Of a stretch of DNA of 64,000 bases, positions 40,985 to 48,986 are shown one piece after another. The position numbers and the translations under genes were made by a program. This DNA is from QHVT01 sp036399015 (lineage in GTDB: Bacteria > Acidobacteriota > Thermoanaerobaculia > Gp7-AA8): positions 1-64,000 of the forward strand of contig DASWNW010000106.1 in assembly GCA_036399015.1 (NCBI GenBank). Direction: 5' to 3'. The notes under the pieces were generated by a model that was not told the DNA's origin, did not search any database, and saw nothing but the letters and a program-made list of their open reading frames with translations. Numbering within the stretch: position 1 is the first letter of the stretch; the number at the start of each line of letters is the position of its first letter.

Positions 40985-42730
40985 ATGATCATCCTCGGAA
41001 TCAACGCCCACCACGCCGACGCCTCCGCCGCGATCGTCGTCGACGGGAAGCTCGTCGCCGCCGCCGAGGAGGAGCGTTTTCGCCGCATCAAACACTGGGC
41101 GGGGTTCCCCAGCGTGGCCATCGAGTACTGCCTCGCCGAGGCGGGCGTGACGCTCAACCAGGTCGACCACGTGGCGGTGAACCGCGACCCGAACGCGCGC
41201 CTGCTGCAGCGCGCGAAGTTCGTGCTGGCGAAGCGGCCCTCGGTCGGCGCGATCAGGCGGCGGCTCGAGAACCGCGCCAAGATCCGCGACCTCCGCACGG
41301 AGCTGGTCGAGACGTTCAAGCTCGACTCGCTGAAGCCGCGCCTGCACAACGTCGAGCACCACCGCGCCCACCTCGCCTCCGCCTTCTTCGTCGCGCCGTT
41401 CGAGGAGGCGGCCGTCCTGTCGATCGACGGCTTCGGCGACTTCGTCAGCTCGATGTGGGGCGTCGCCCGCGGCAACAAGATCGAGGTCCTCGGCGAGATC
41501 GGCTTCCCCCACTCCCTCGGCATCTTCTACACCGCCATGACCCAGTACCTCGGCTTCCCCCACTACGGCGACGAATACAAGGTCATGGGCCTCGCGCCGT
41601 ACGGGAAGCCGGTCTTCATGAACGAGATGCGCGACATCGTCCAGGTGAAGGACGGCCGTTACGCGCTGAACCTCGACTACTTCACCCATCACACCGTCGG
41701 TCTGGCCATGGTGTGGCACGGCGGGTCGCCCGCCATCGGCACCGTCTACTCCGAGAAGCTGGTCGAGAAGCTCGGCCCCCCGCGCGCGCCGTCCGATCCG
41801 ATGGAGCAGCGCCACAAGGACCTCGCCGCGTCGATGCAGGCGATGTTCGAGGAGGCCTACTTCGAGCTCGCGAACTCGCTGCAGCGGAAGAGCGGCATGA
41901 AGACGCTCTGCCTCGCCGGCGGCTGCGGCTACAACAGCGTCGCCAACGGCCTCGTATTCGACCGCTCGCCGTACCGCGATCTCTACATCCAGGCGGCGGC
42001 GGGCGACGCCGGCGGCGCGATCGGCGCCGCGTACTGGGTCTGGAACGAGGAGCTGAACAACCCCCGCTCGTTCGTCATGGACCACGCCTACTGGGGCCCG
42101 CAGTACGACGACGGCGCGGTCGACAAGGCCGTGTTCGCGCGCCGCGCCGACCTCGAGGAAGCGGGCTGCGTGCTGCACCGGGTGAAGAACGAGCGCGAGC
42201 TCTGCGCGCGCACGGCGGAACAGATCGCCGCCGGCAACGTCGTGGGCTGGTTCCAGGGGCGGATGGAGTGGGGGCCGCGCGCGCTCGGCAACCGCTCGAT
42301 CGTCTGCGACCCGCGGCGCGCCGACATGAAGGACATCCTCAACCACAAGATCAAGCGCCGCGAGTCCTTCCGCCCCTTCGCGCCGTCGGTGATCCGCGAG
42401 GCGGTAGGGGAGTGGTTCGAGACCGACTACGACGTCCCGTTCATGCTGCAGGTCTATCAGATCCGGGAGGAGAAGCGGACGCAGGTACCGGCGGTAACGC
42501 ACGTGAACGGCTCCGGGCGCCTGCAGTCGGTGAGCGAGGCGCAGAACCCCCGCTACTACCACCTCATCGAGGCGTTCCGCGACCGGACCGGCGTCCCGCT
42601 CGTCCTCAACACCTCGTTCAACGAGAACGAGCCGGTGGTGAACAACCCCGCCGAGGCGCTCGACTGCTTCCTCCGGACGAAGATGGACCTGCTGGTGATG
42701 GGCGATCTGATGATCCAGCGCCCCGCGTGA
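40985..42730 (+). CDS. Carbamoyltransferase (NodU/CmcH family)
   Basis: 581 aa. The N-terminal ATPase-like fold starts MIILGINAHHADASAAIV, contains EEERFRRIKHW, the metal-binding histidines in VEHHRAHLASAFF and SIDGFGD. The C-terminal carbamoyl-transfer domain has GRMEWGPRALGNRS and the VLNTSFNENEPVV block. It uses carbamoyl phosphate and ATP to carbamoylate hydroxyl groups of sugars or antibiotics. With GT genes on both sides it probably decorates a surface glycan. Unlike most neighbours it stands alone on the plus strand. Confidence 0.92.
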   Translation: MIILGINAHHADASAAIVVDGKLVAAAEEERFRRIKHWAGFPSVAIEYCLAEAGVTLNQVDHVAVNRDPNARLLQRAKFVLAKRPSVGAIRRRLENRAKIRDLRTELVETFKLDSLKPRLHNVEHHRAHLASAFFVAPFEEAAVLSIDGFGDFVSSMWGVARGNKIEVLGEIGFPHSLGIFYTAMTQYLGFPHYGDEYKVMGLAPYGKPVFMNEMRDIVQVKDGRYALNLDYFTHHTVGLAMVWHGGSPAIGTVYSEKLVEKLGPPRAPSDPMEQRHKDLAASMQAMFEEAYFELANSLQRKSGMKTLCLAGGCGYNSVANGLVFDRSPYRDLYIQAAAGDAGGAIGAAYWVWNEELNNPRSFVMDHAYWGPQYDDGAVDKAVFARRADLEEAGCVLHRVKNERELCARTAEQIAAGNVVGWFQGRMEWGPRALGNRSIVCDPRRADMKDILNHKIKRRESFRPFAPSVIREAVGEWFETDYDVPFMLQVYQIREEKRTQVPAVTHVNGSGRLQSVSEAQNPRYYHLIEAFRDRTGVPLVLNTSFNENEPVVNNPAEALDCFLRTKMDLLVMGDLMIQRPA

Positions 42731-42770
42731 TCGCTCGCCGAGCCGATTGATGACCCCTCTGCACGTAGGC

Positions 42771-43075
42771 GATGACCTTCGGGACGTCGCCCGATCACGT
42801 TGCGGACGTCATCGATCATGTTGCGGATGTCATCGATGACCTCGGCGACATCGCGAGCCTACGCTCCACGAGGTCGGCGACGATCACCCACGAAGTCGTC
42901 GATCACGTTGCCGACGTCGTCGATGACCTCGGCGACATCGCGAGCGACCCTCCACGAGGTCGTCGATGACCTCCACGACCTCACGCGAGAGCCCCGGTGA
43001 ACCCGTCGATCACCCGCACGAAATCGTCGAAGACCCCCGATGCGTTCGTCGATGACCTCCGCCGGCGTGATGCAG
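42771..43075. repeat. 21-bp-period degenerate array (GATGACCTCGGCGACATCGCG units)
   Basis: From 42793 the units start GATCACGTTGCGGAC, GATCATGTTGCGGAT and GATGACCTCGGCGAC, with further units after a more variable stretch at about 42925 and 43051. Most spacings are 21 bp, a few 22. Plus-frame heptads would read DHVADVI and DDLGDIA. No gene is seen from 42731 to 43118. Confidence 0.85.
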
Positions 43076-43118
43076 GACGCCTCCGGTAGTCGTCCATGAG
43101 TCGTCCGGCCGCGCCGGC

Positions 43119-43149
43119 TTGACACCCGACGTTATTTCCGGCGTAATTT
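43119..43149 (+). promoter_or_regulatory. Sigma-70-type promoter of the small secreted protein
   Basis: A perfect TTGACA (43119-43124) is followed by TAATTT (43144-43149) at a slightly long 19-bp spacing. GGAGG (43161-43165) lies 5 nt before ATG 43171. Confidence 0.5.
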
Positions 43150-43170
43150 CTCTGCTCGTTGGAGGGATTT

Positions 43171-43455
43171 ATGGCCAGACTTCGTTGGCTCAACCTGCTC
43201 GTCGTGTTGTCGATCCTCGTCAGCTTCTCCCCCTATCCGGCGGTGGCGCAGTCGGGCGCCTGCGGCACGCTCGGGTACCACATCCAGTACTGGGACACGC
43301 TCGACGCGAACGGGAACTGCCCCGTCAACCGCGTGAACGTCGTCGGCGAGCGCATTCGCGACTGCGAAGGCTACGTCTACCAGTGGGGGCTCCAGGGCGG
43401 TTGCGACGTGACCAAGACGTACATCGACTGCGGCCCCTGCTATCCCGAGTGGTAG
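43171..43455 (+). CDS. Small cysteine-rich secreted protein
   Basis: 94 aa with a strong signal peptide (WLNLLVVLSILVSFSPYPAVA) and a short mature part of about 65 residues containing six cysteines (SGACGTLGYHIQ, NGNCP, RDCEGY, GGCDVTKTYIDCGPCY). The even number suggests three disulfides in the periplasm or outside. GGAGG before ATG 43171 fixes the start; an in-frame TTG 12 bp upstream is rejected. The next gene overlaps its end by 7 bp. No family is recognised. Confidence 0.75.
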   Translation: MARLRWLNLLVVLSILVSFSPYPAVAQSGACGTLGYHIQYWDTLDANGNCPVNRVNVVGERIRDCEGYVYQWGLQGGCDVTKTYIDCGPCYPEW

Positions 43456-43946
43456 GAGTCTCCCGCGCCGCACTGGGGACGATCTGCCTCACGCTGGCGA
43501 TCGTCTCGTGCGGCCGCGGGGCGGCGTCGACGCCGTTCCAGCCGACCCTCGAAGAGGCGATCGCGGTGGCGCGCCAGCGCCACGCCGGTGATCTGCTCGT
43601 CTTCGTCTGCGACCGGTCCGACATGTGCCACGAGACGCGGCGCGAGGTCTTCGGCGCGACGCCCACCGGACGCTTCGTCGCCGCGAATTTTGCGGCAGTC
43701 CATCTCCGCTCCGGCTCCGACGCCGCACAGGCGGCGCTCGTCCGGTACCAGGCGCCGTCCAGCGGGCCGCAGATCATCGTCGTCTCCGAGCGGCTGAACA
43801 ACCTGCGCGTACACGTGCTCCGGCTCGAGCGGATCAGGGAGCAGCGCCTCCTCGAGAAGCTGCAGGCGGTGAAGCGGGCCAGGACGTTCGAGGAGTACCG
43901 CAAGACCATTCGCACGGTTCCGGCGCGTCATTCGCCCCCGGCCTGA
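43449..43946 (+). CDS. Putative thioredoxin-like lipoprotein
   Basis: 165 aa from GTG 43449, overlapping the secreted-protein gene by 7 bp. The N-terminus AALGTICLTLAIVSCGRG fits a lipoprotein signal with IVSC lipobox. The mature part (DLLVFVCDRSDMCHETRREV, later LRSGSDAAQAALVRYQAPSS) resembles a thioredoxin-fold lobe, but the two cysteines are five residues apart instead of CxxC, so redox activity is uncertain. Its partner may be the cysteine-rich protein beside it. Confidence 0.6.
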   Translation: MVGVSRAALGTICLTLAIVSCGRGAASTPFQPTLEEAIAVARQRHAGDLLVFVCDRSDMCHETRREVFGATPTGRFVAANFAAVHLRSGSDAAQAALVRYQAPSSGPQIIVVSERLNNLRVHVLRLERIREQRLLEKLQAVKRARTFEEYRKTIRTVPARHSPPA

Positions 43947-44830
43947 CCGGCGAACTCGGCCAGCTTGCGCAACCGGAAGCGCGGGTTGCCGGCGAAGGCC
44001 TGCTGCAGCCAGCCGAGGTGTCCCGCGCCGTAGATGACGAGGATGCGGTCGTTCGGCGACTCGACGAGCTGCACGACGTTCGTGTAGATCCGCATGTTGC
44101 GCCGGATCCAGTCCGACAGCAGATCGGCGCCGGCCCAGTCCCACGGCTCCCCGAACTCCGCCTGCCGGTAGTAGAAGCCGACGTCCTGCGCCACCTTCGC
44201 GTCGGAGTTCATCTGGAGCAGCGCCTCGAGCACGGTGTGCGAGGCGATGTGCGCGTTGCTCGTCTTCACCATCTCCCCCACCTCTGCCAGCAGCGCGTTG
44301 AGCTCCTTCTCCCGCCCCGTCGCCTTCGCGTACTTCACCAGCCGCGGGAAGGGGAACTCGCCGTCGGCGTCGACGGCGTGCACCGTCTCGTGGCCGAGCT
44401 CCTTCGCCAGCCGGAACCCGAGCTGCTCGATCTCATTGCGCGTGAGCTGGTGCGTGCCGGCGCGATACGCCGCGTAGTCCTTCCGGATGCGCTCGTCGCC
44501 CGCCGCCCCCTCGACCGCGATCTTCGTCGGCCGGAACCGCTTCAGCACCTCGGTCACCTCCGCGATCTCCGCCTGCCGCTTCGGCGCGAGCACGTCGTCC
44601 ACCTGCATGTTGAAGACGTCCCGCCCCGGATTGGCCATGTGGTAGACGCCGAGCACCAGCACCTCCGCGCGCGCCGGCGCCGGCTGCGACACCGCGGGAA
44701 CGGCAAAGAAGGTGACGAGGATGAACGCGGCAGAGACGAGCGCTGCTCCGGATCGCACGATAGAGGCCCCCCTTTTCAGGTGATACGCCGGCCGTGGCCG
44801 AAGGTTTGACTGCGGTGGGGTCGAGCTCAC
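43928..44830 (-). CDS. DUF5694-family exported protein
   Basis: 300 aa if read from ATG 44830, which overlaps the upstream GT stop by ATGA; 276 aa from GTG 44758, which would leave a cleaner signal peptide (SGAALVSAAFILVTFFAVPAVSQ). The mature protein has LGVYHMANPGRDVFNMQVDD, RFRPTKIAVEG and VIYGAGHLGWLQQAF, the DUF5694 pattern. Function of the family is unknown. It ends 19 bp inside the convergent lipoprotein gene. The choice of start is open. Confidence 0.75.
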   Translation of the reverse strand: MSSTPPQSNLRPRPAYHLKRGASIVRSGAALVSAAFILVTFFAVPAVSQPAPARAEVLVLGVYHMANPGRDVFNMQVDDVLAPKRQAEIAEVTEVLKRFRPTKIAVEGAAGDERIRKDYAAYRAGTHQLTRNEIEQLGFRLAKELGHETVHAVDADGEFPFPRLVKYAKATGREKELNALLAEVGEMVKTSNAHIASHTVLEALLQMNSDAKVAQDVGFYYRQAEFGEPWDWAGADLLSDWIRRNMRIYTNVVQLVESPNDRILVIYGAGHLGWLQQAFAGNPRFRLRKLAEFAGQAGGE

Positions 44831-45585
44831 CGCCTGCGCCGAAGCATCTCGCGCGACAGGATCAGCTCCGCCAGGAACCGCTCCCCCGTGTACCGCAGCC
44901 CCGGCAGGCCGTCGAGGATCAGCCCTTTCACGAACAGCGTGTGCAGGAGGACGGCGAAGGGCGCGACGACGATGAGGCGGCGCACGCGGCCGGAGCGGCT
45001 GAGGGCGCGGGGGTCGGCGTGGCGGATCTTCTCCGCCTCCTGGCGCATGTACTTTTTCTGCCGCTGGATGAAGCGGGCGAACGTCTTCCGGTCGTCGTGC
45101 ACGAGCTTCGTCTTCAGCCGCACCACGTCGCCGTCGACGAGGACGCGGTGCGCGTGGCCGTCCTGCCAGACCGTGGCGTGCTCCCGCTGCAGGAGCACGA
45201 TGCGCGCGGGGTAGAGCGACGCGCGGAGCTGGCGGCCGTTGACCGCGTAGCGGAACGCGCTGGTGTACGCCCGCACGTTCGGCGGCGGCGTCAGCGCGCT
45301 CACCTCCTCGGTGAACTCCGGCGGGACGAAGTAGTCGGCATCGAGGAGGAGCACCCAGGGAGTCTGTACCTGCTGCAGGCCGAAGTTGCTCTGCTCGGCG
45401 AGCGAGTCGAGCTCCCGCTCGAAGAGGCGCACGTTCGGGAACGACCGCGCGATCTCCAGCGTGGCATCGGTCGAGCCGCTGTCGACGATCACGACGTCGC
45501 GCGCCCAGGCGAGCTGCGCGAGCGTCCGTCCGATGTTCGCCTCCTCATCCTTCGTGAGGATCAGCGGCGTGATCTGATCGAGCAA
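44827..45585 (-). CDS. Glycosyltransferase family 2, WaaE/KdtX-like
   Basis: 252 aa from TTG 45585, with GGAGA 7 nt upstream inside the preceding GT4 gene (25-bp overlap). A CTG at 45564 in a CTGA overlap is an alternative. Motifs: PLILTKDEEANIGRTL, VIVDSGSTD, the LLLDADYFVPPEF acidic site and LHTLFVKGLILDG near the membrane-associated C-terminus. Such enzymes add glucose or heptose to lipopolysaccharide cores. It is in a nine-gene minus-strand glycan cluster. Confidence 0.85.
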   Translation of the reverse strand: MLDQITPLILTKDEEANIGRTLAQLAWARDVVIVDSGSTDATLEIARSFPNVRLFERELDSLAEQSNFGLQQVQTPWVLLLDADYFVPPEFTEEVSALTPPPNVRAYTSAFRYAVNGRQLRASLYPARIVLLQREHATVWQDGHAHRVLVDGDVVRLKTKLVHDDRKTFARFIQRQKKYMRQEAEKIRHADPRALSRSGRVRRLIVVAPFAVLLHTLFVKGLILDGLPGLRYTGERFLAELILSREMLRRRR

Positions 45586-46661
45586 TAGGCGGTCTCCATC
45601 TCCTGCGCGACGCGCGGCCACGCGAAGCGCGACTCTACCAGCGCGCGCCCATTTGCTCCCATCCGCGCCCGCCGCTCCGGGTCGTCGAGCAGCGCGCCGA
45701 CGGCGTCGAGGCCGATCGCGCCGGCGCCCGCCGCCACCACTTCATCGGCGAGCCCGACTTCCCGCGAGAGCACGACCGGCGTCTCCATCGCCAGCGCCTC
45801 GAGCACCGCGTTGCCGAAGTTCTCGGACGACGACACGAGCACGAACAGTGTGGCGCTCGCGAGCAGCTCGTTCTTCGCGGTGCCGTAGACGGGGCCGACG
45901 AACGCGACCCGGTCGCCGACGCCGCGCTCCGCCGCGCGCGCCTGCAGCGCGGGGGTGAGCCCCTCCTCGTCGTTGCCCGCGATGAGGAAGCGGACGCCGG
46001 GAAGCGCCGGCAGCGCGTCGATGACGCGGTCCAGCCCTTTCTTCCAGCTCACGCGGCCGAGGAAGAGCAGCGTCTGCTCGTCGCGCGGCACGGCGGGACG
46101 GGCGTCGACGTCGACGCCGTTCGGCACCACCACCGGCGACGGCAGCGGCAGCCCGACCCCTTTCGCCTCCTCCCACTCCAGTTGCGACGTGAAGTGGATC
46201 GCCGCCGCTCCGGCGAAGCCGCGCCGCTCCATGAGCCGCAGCCACAGCGTCTTGGCGAGGCGGCTCTTGCGGCGGATCAGCTCCGGCACGAGCATCCCGC
46301 GCGGGGAGATGACGTACGGCACGCGCGCCTTGCGCGCCGCACGCGCGGCGGCGATGCCGGGCCAGAGGTAGACGGCGTGGATGTGCACGACGTCGTATTG
46401 CCCGGCGCGCGCGAACGGCATGCGCGGCGACCAGTAGAGGCGCCGGTTGCGCGCGGGGAAGTAGTGCACCTTCACGCCGTCGAGGTCGACCGGCGTCGCC
46501 AGCGGCACGTCGAGCGTGCGGTCGCCGTCGACGTTCGTCGTGAAGACGTCGACCTCGTGTCCCCGCGCGACCAGCGCCTTGCAGAGGCCGTGAACGGCCA
46601 CGATCGGTCCGCCGTAACGCCGCGCCGGGAGATAGGTGGGCACGACGTGGAGGATCTTCAC
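45561..46661 (-). CDS. Glycosyltransferase family 4
   Basis: 366 aa. N-terminal VVPTYLPARRYGGPIVAVHG carries the acceptor loop. The C-terminal domain has VPNGVDVD, LLFLGRVSWKKGLDRVIDAL and SSSENFGNAVLEALAMETPV, containing the E-x7-E nucleotide-sugar motif of retaining GT4 enzymes. It should add a sugar to a membrane-linked glycan. Its start overlaps the upstream membrane-protein gene and its stop overlaps the following GT2 gene, as expected for a coupled operon. Confidence 0.92.
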   Translation of the reverse strand: MKILHVVPTYLPARRYGGPIVAVHGLCKALVARGHEVDVFTTNVDGDRTLDVPLATPVDLDGVKVHYFPARNRRLYWSPRMPFARAGQYDVVHIHAVYLWPGIAAARAARKARVPYVISPRGMLVPELIRRKSRLAKTLWLRLMERRGFAGAAAIHFTSQLEWEEAKGVGLPLPSPVVVPNGVDVDARPAVPRDEQTLLFLGRVSWKKGLDRVIDALPALPGVRFLIAGNDEEGLTPALQARAAERGVGDRVAFVGPVYGTAKNELLASATLFVLVSSSENFGNAVLEALAMETPVVLSREVGLADEVVAAGAGAIGLDAVGALLDDPERRARMGANGRALVESRFAWPRVAQEMETAYCSIRSRR

Positions 46662-48043
46662 GCCGGAAGCGGCCGCGCGAGCTGCGCCGGCACCGCCTCG
46701 GGGCGCGTGGCGGCGGCGAGCCGCTCGTCGAGAGCGGCGGTGGCGAAGAGGCAGCCGACGAAGAAGCCGGTGGTCAGCGCCAGCACCGCGTCGGTGTATG
46801 CCTGGGCCGAGGCCATGAAGGCGGCGATGTTACAGACGACGAGGCCGAAGAGGGCGGCGCGGACGAACTGCGACGAGCCCGGCACGTCGCCGATCCGCGT
46901 CAGCCGCAGCAGCAGCCGCATGACCAGCCAACTGATGACCGCGAGCGCGATGATGCCCGGCAACCCGACTTCCACCGCCAGCTTCCCGAGCCCGCCTTCC
47001 TGCCAGCCGACGTTGTGGCTGCCGAGGAGGTGATAGACGCCCTGCGTCGCGGCGCCGAGCCCCGCGCCCATGAGGCCGAACTGGCGGAACGTCTCCAGCG
47101 CGCCTCCTTCCAGACGGTCTTTCAGCTCCTGCTGCGACGCCAGCGCGCCGGCGGCATAGACGCTCGTCTCCTCGGTCGACGCGAGCTGGTGCACGATCGC
47201 GTAGAGCACCACCGCCACGCCGAAGAGCGCCAGGAATTGGCTGCTCTTCAGCCGCCGCCCGTAGCGCCAGACGAAGACGGCCGCGAACACCGCCACCGTG
47301 TAGATCGCCTTGCGCCGTCCGGCCATCATGCAGTTGAAGAAGCCCCACGCGGCGGCGCTCCCCCAGAGCAGCGCGTTGCGGCTCATTCCGGCGCGCAGCG
47401 CCATGGCGATGCCGATGCAGGTGAGCATCGACGCGTGCCAGGCCATGACGTCGGGGCCGCGGTAGACGCCGGAGAGGAGCCGGATCTGGATGCCGGGAAG
47501 GTGGCGGATGAAGTCCCCCTCGAAGGCGACCATGCCGAAGATCCGCCACGGCACGCGCAGGTACTCGAGGATGCTGCCGACGAGGGCGATCGAGGTGACA
47601 ACCGAGAAGATGCGGAAGAAGCGGTACAGCCCCTCCTCCCGCTGCAGCCAAGTGTAGCCGAGGATCGCCGCGACCAGCGGGACGCAGTAAGTGAAGAGGC
47701 TGAGCAGCGGCACCTTCCACTTGTCGAAGCCGTAGGTGAACATCCCGTTCAGCGCGGCCACGATGAGGATGAAAAAGAAGGCCGACACGGCGGTGTAGAT
47801 CGAGCCGAAGCGGCGCGCGAACTCGCTGAGGTGCGCCAGGATCTCGTTGCGCGCGGAGAAGAGGATGGCCCCGTACAGCGCCACGACCAGGAACGAGATC
47901 ACGACGGGCGAGCCGGGGGTGAGCTTGCGCACCGGGTCCTGCAGCACCCCGCAGAAGATGACCAGCAGCCAGCCGCGGCGCCAGTCGACGAGCGCGTACG
48001 CGCAGGCGGTGCCGAGGAAGGCGAGGTAGAGGGCGAGAGCCAT
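46658..48043 (-). CDS. O-antigen ligase/Wzy-like multi-pass membrane protein
   Basis: 461 aa with ten or more membrane helices from MALALYLAFLGTACAYAL onward. The large loop contains RHLPGIQIRLLSGVYRGPDV and later FRQFGLMGAGLGAATQGVYH with LLGSHNVGWQEGGLGKLAVE, similar to polymerase or ligase proteins of exopolysaccharide loci. This is the second such gene in the window (the other is at 37131). It probably polymerises or transfers the glycan made by the flanking GTs. A GTTGTC repeat begins 8 bp upstream of its start. Confidence 0.75.
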   Translation of the reverse strand: MALALYLAFLGTACAYALVDWRRGWLLVIFCGVLQDPVRKLTPGSPVVISFLVVALYGAILFSARNEILAHLSEFARRFGSIYTAVSAFFFILIVAALNGMFTYGFDKWKVPLLSLFTYCVPLVAAILGYTWLQREEGLYRFFRIFSVVTSIALVGSILEYLRVPWRIFGMVAFEGDFIRHLPGIQIRLLSGVYRGPDVMAWHASMLTCIGIAMALRAGMSRNALLWGSAAAWGFFNCMMAGRRKAIYTVAVFAAVFVWRYGRRLKSSQFLALFGVAVVLYAIVHQLASTEETSVYAAGALASQQELKDRLEGGALETFRQFGLMGAGLGAATQGVYHLLGSHNVGWQEGGLGKLAVEVGLPGIIALAVISWLVMRLLLRLTRIGDVPGSSQFVRAALFGLVVCNIAAFMASAQAYTDAVLALTTGFFVGCLFATAALDERLAAATRPEAVPAQLARPLPA

Positions 48044-48050
48044 GAAGGGG

Positions 48051-48127
48051 TGTCGGTTGTCCGTTGTCGGTTCTCTGCGGTTCAGCGCGTCAAGCCACTG
48101 ACAACCGACAACCGGCAACTGACAACT
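48051..48127. repeat. GTTGTC-armed palindromic repeat, copy 4
   Basis: Left arm GTCGGTTGTCCGTTGTCGG, right arm ACAACCGACAACCGGCAACT. It lies between the start of the ligase-like gene and the GT2 gene, and its end forms part of the GT2 stop codon (TAG). Confidence 0.85.
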
Positions 48128-48986
48128 ATTCCGCGCGCAGCGCCTGGAGCAGTCCACGAATCTCCCCCACCACCTTCCCCGGAATCGCCCAGGGATGCCG
48201 CAGGTGCCACTTCGTGAGCACGTTCCTGCGCATCCGGCGGGCGACGTACGGCCAGAACTGCGGGACGTGGCGGCGGGCAAAGTAGTAGTCGCCGAAGGAG
48301 TGGACGGGGGAGGGGCTGACACGGTGGTCGCCGAACGCGCGGACGCCGCCGCCCGGCGCCTTGAGGTGGCGGATCGACGCGGCCGGCTCGTAGCGGATGC
48401 GGCCGCCGGCGGCGACGACGCGCAAGGCGAGGTCGCTCTCGAAGCGGTAGGCGACGGCGGTGAAGCGCTCGTCGAACCCGCCGATCGAGAGGATGCGCTC
48501 CCGGTCGACCGAGAGATTGCCGGCCATGACGTTCTGCACGTCGCAGGCGGTGTCGTGGGTGAAGCGGAACTCGAGGTCGCGCACGTCGCCGCCGTGCAGC
48601 GCCTCTTCCTCGAAATGCCCCGGCTCCTCGCCCGGCTGCAGCACCTGCCCCACCACCGCCCACACGCCCGCCTCCCGCAGCGCCGCGGCGTGCGCGGCGA
48701 CCAGTCCGGGCGCCGGGATGATGTCGTCGTCGAGGAAGAGCACGTGCCGGCCGCGCGCCTCGCGCAGGGCGGTGTTCATGGCCCGCGGGATGGACGGCGC
48801 GTCGAGGCGGATGACGCGGATCGCGTCGCCGAACGACCGCAGCCGCGCCGCCACTTCGGGCGGATGAACCGGCGTCTGGTCGACGATCACGATCTCGCTC
48901 GCCCGCACGTCGAGCGCGAGCAGGAAGGCGATCGTGTCGCAGAGCACCGCGCCCCGCTCGTACGTCGGGATGGCGATCGTCAGCAT
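48126..48986 (-). CDS. Glycosyltransferase family 2
   Basis: 286 aa, starting MLTIAIPTYERGAVLCDTI. The GT-A core shows IVIVDQTPVHP, the acidic FLDDDIIPAPG site and SIGGFDERFTAVAYRFESDL in the acceptor part. It overlaps the upstream GT4 gene by 7 bp. The stop codon lies at the edge of a GTTGTC repeat. Specificity is unknown. Confidence 0.88.
   Translation of the reverse strand: MLTIAIPTYERGAVLCDTIAFLLALDVRASEIVIVDQTPVHPPEVAARLRSFGDAIRVIRLDAPSIPRAMNTALREARGRHVLFLDDDIIPAPGLVAAHAAALREAGVWAVVGQVLQPGEEPGHFEEEALHGGDVRDLEFRFTHDTACDVQNVMAGNLSVDRERILSIGGFDERFTAVAYRFESDLALRVVAAGGRIRYEPAASIRHLKAPGGGVRAFGDHRVSPSPVHSFGDYYFARRHVPQFWPYVARRMRRNVLTKWHLRHPWAIPGKVVGEIRGLLQALRAE

Noticed and set aside
42772..42969. 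Plus-strand ORF with DHVADVI heptads
   Set aside because: It is explained by the degenerate 21-bp array; no promoter or ribosome site was found for it.
43119..43448. Upstream in-frame extension of the lipoprotein gene through the cysteine-rich gene
   Set aside because: The upstream frame has no signal, and the lipoprotein signal begins at GTG 43449; the cysteine-rich gene in another frame has a signal peptide and ribosome site.
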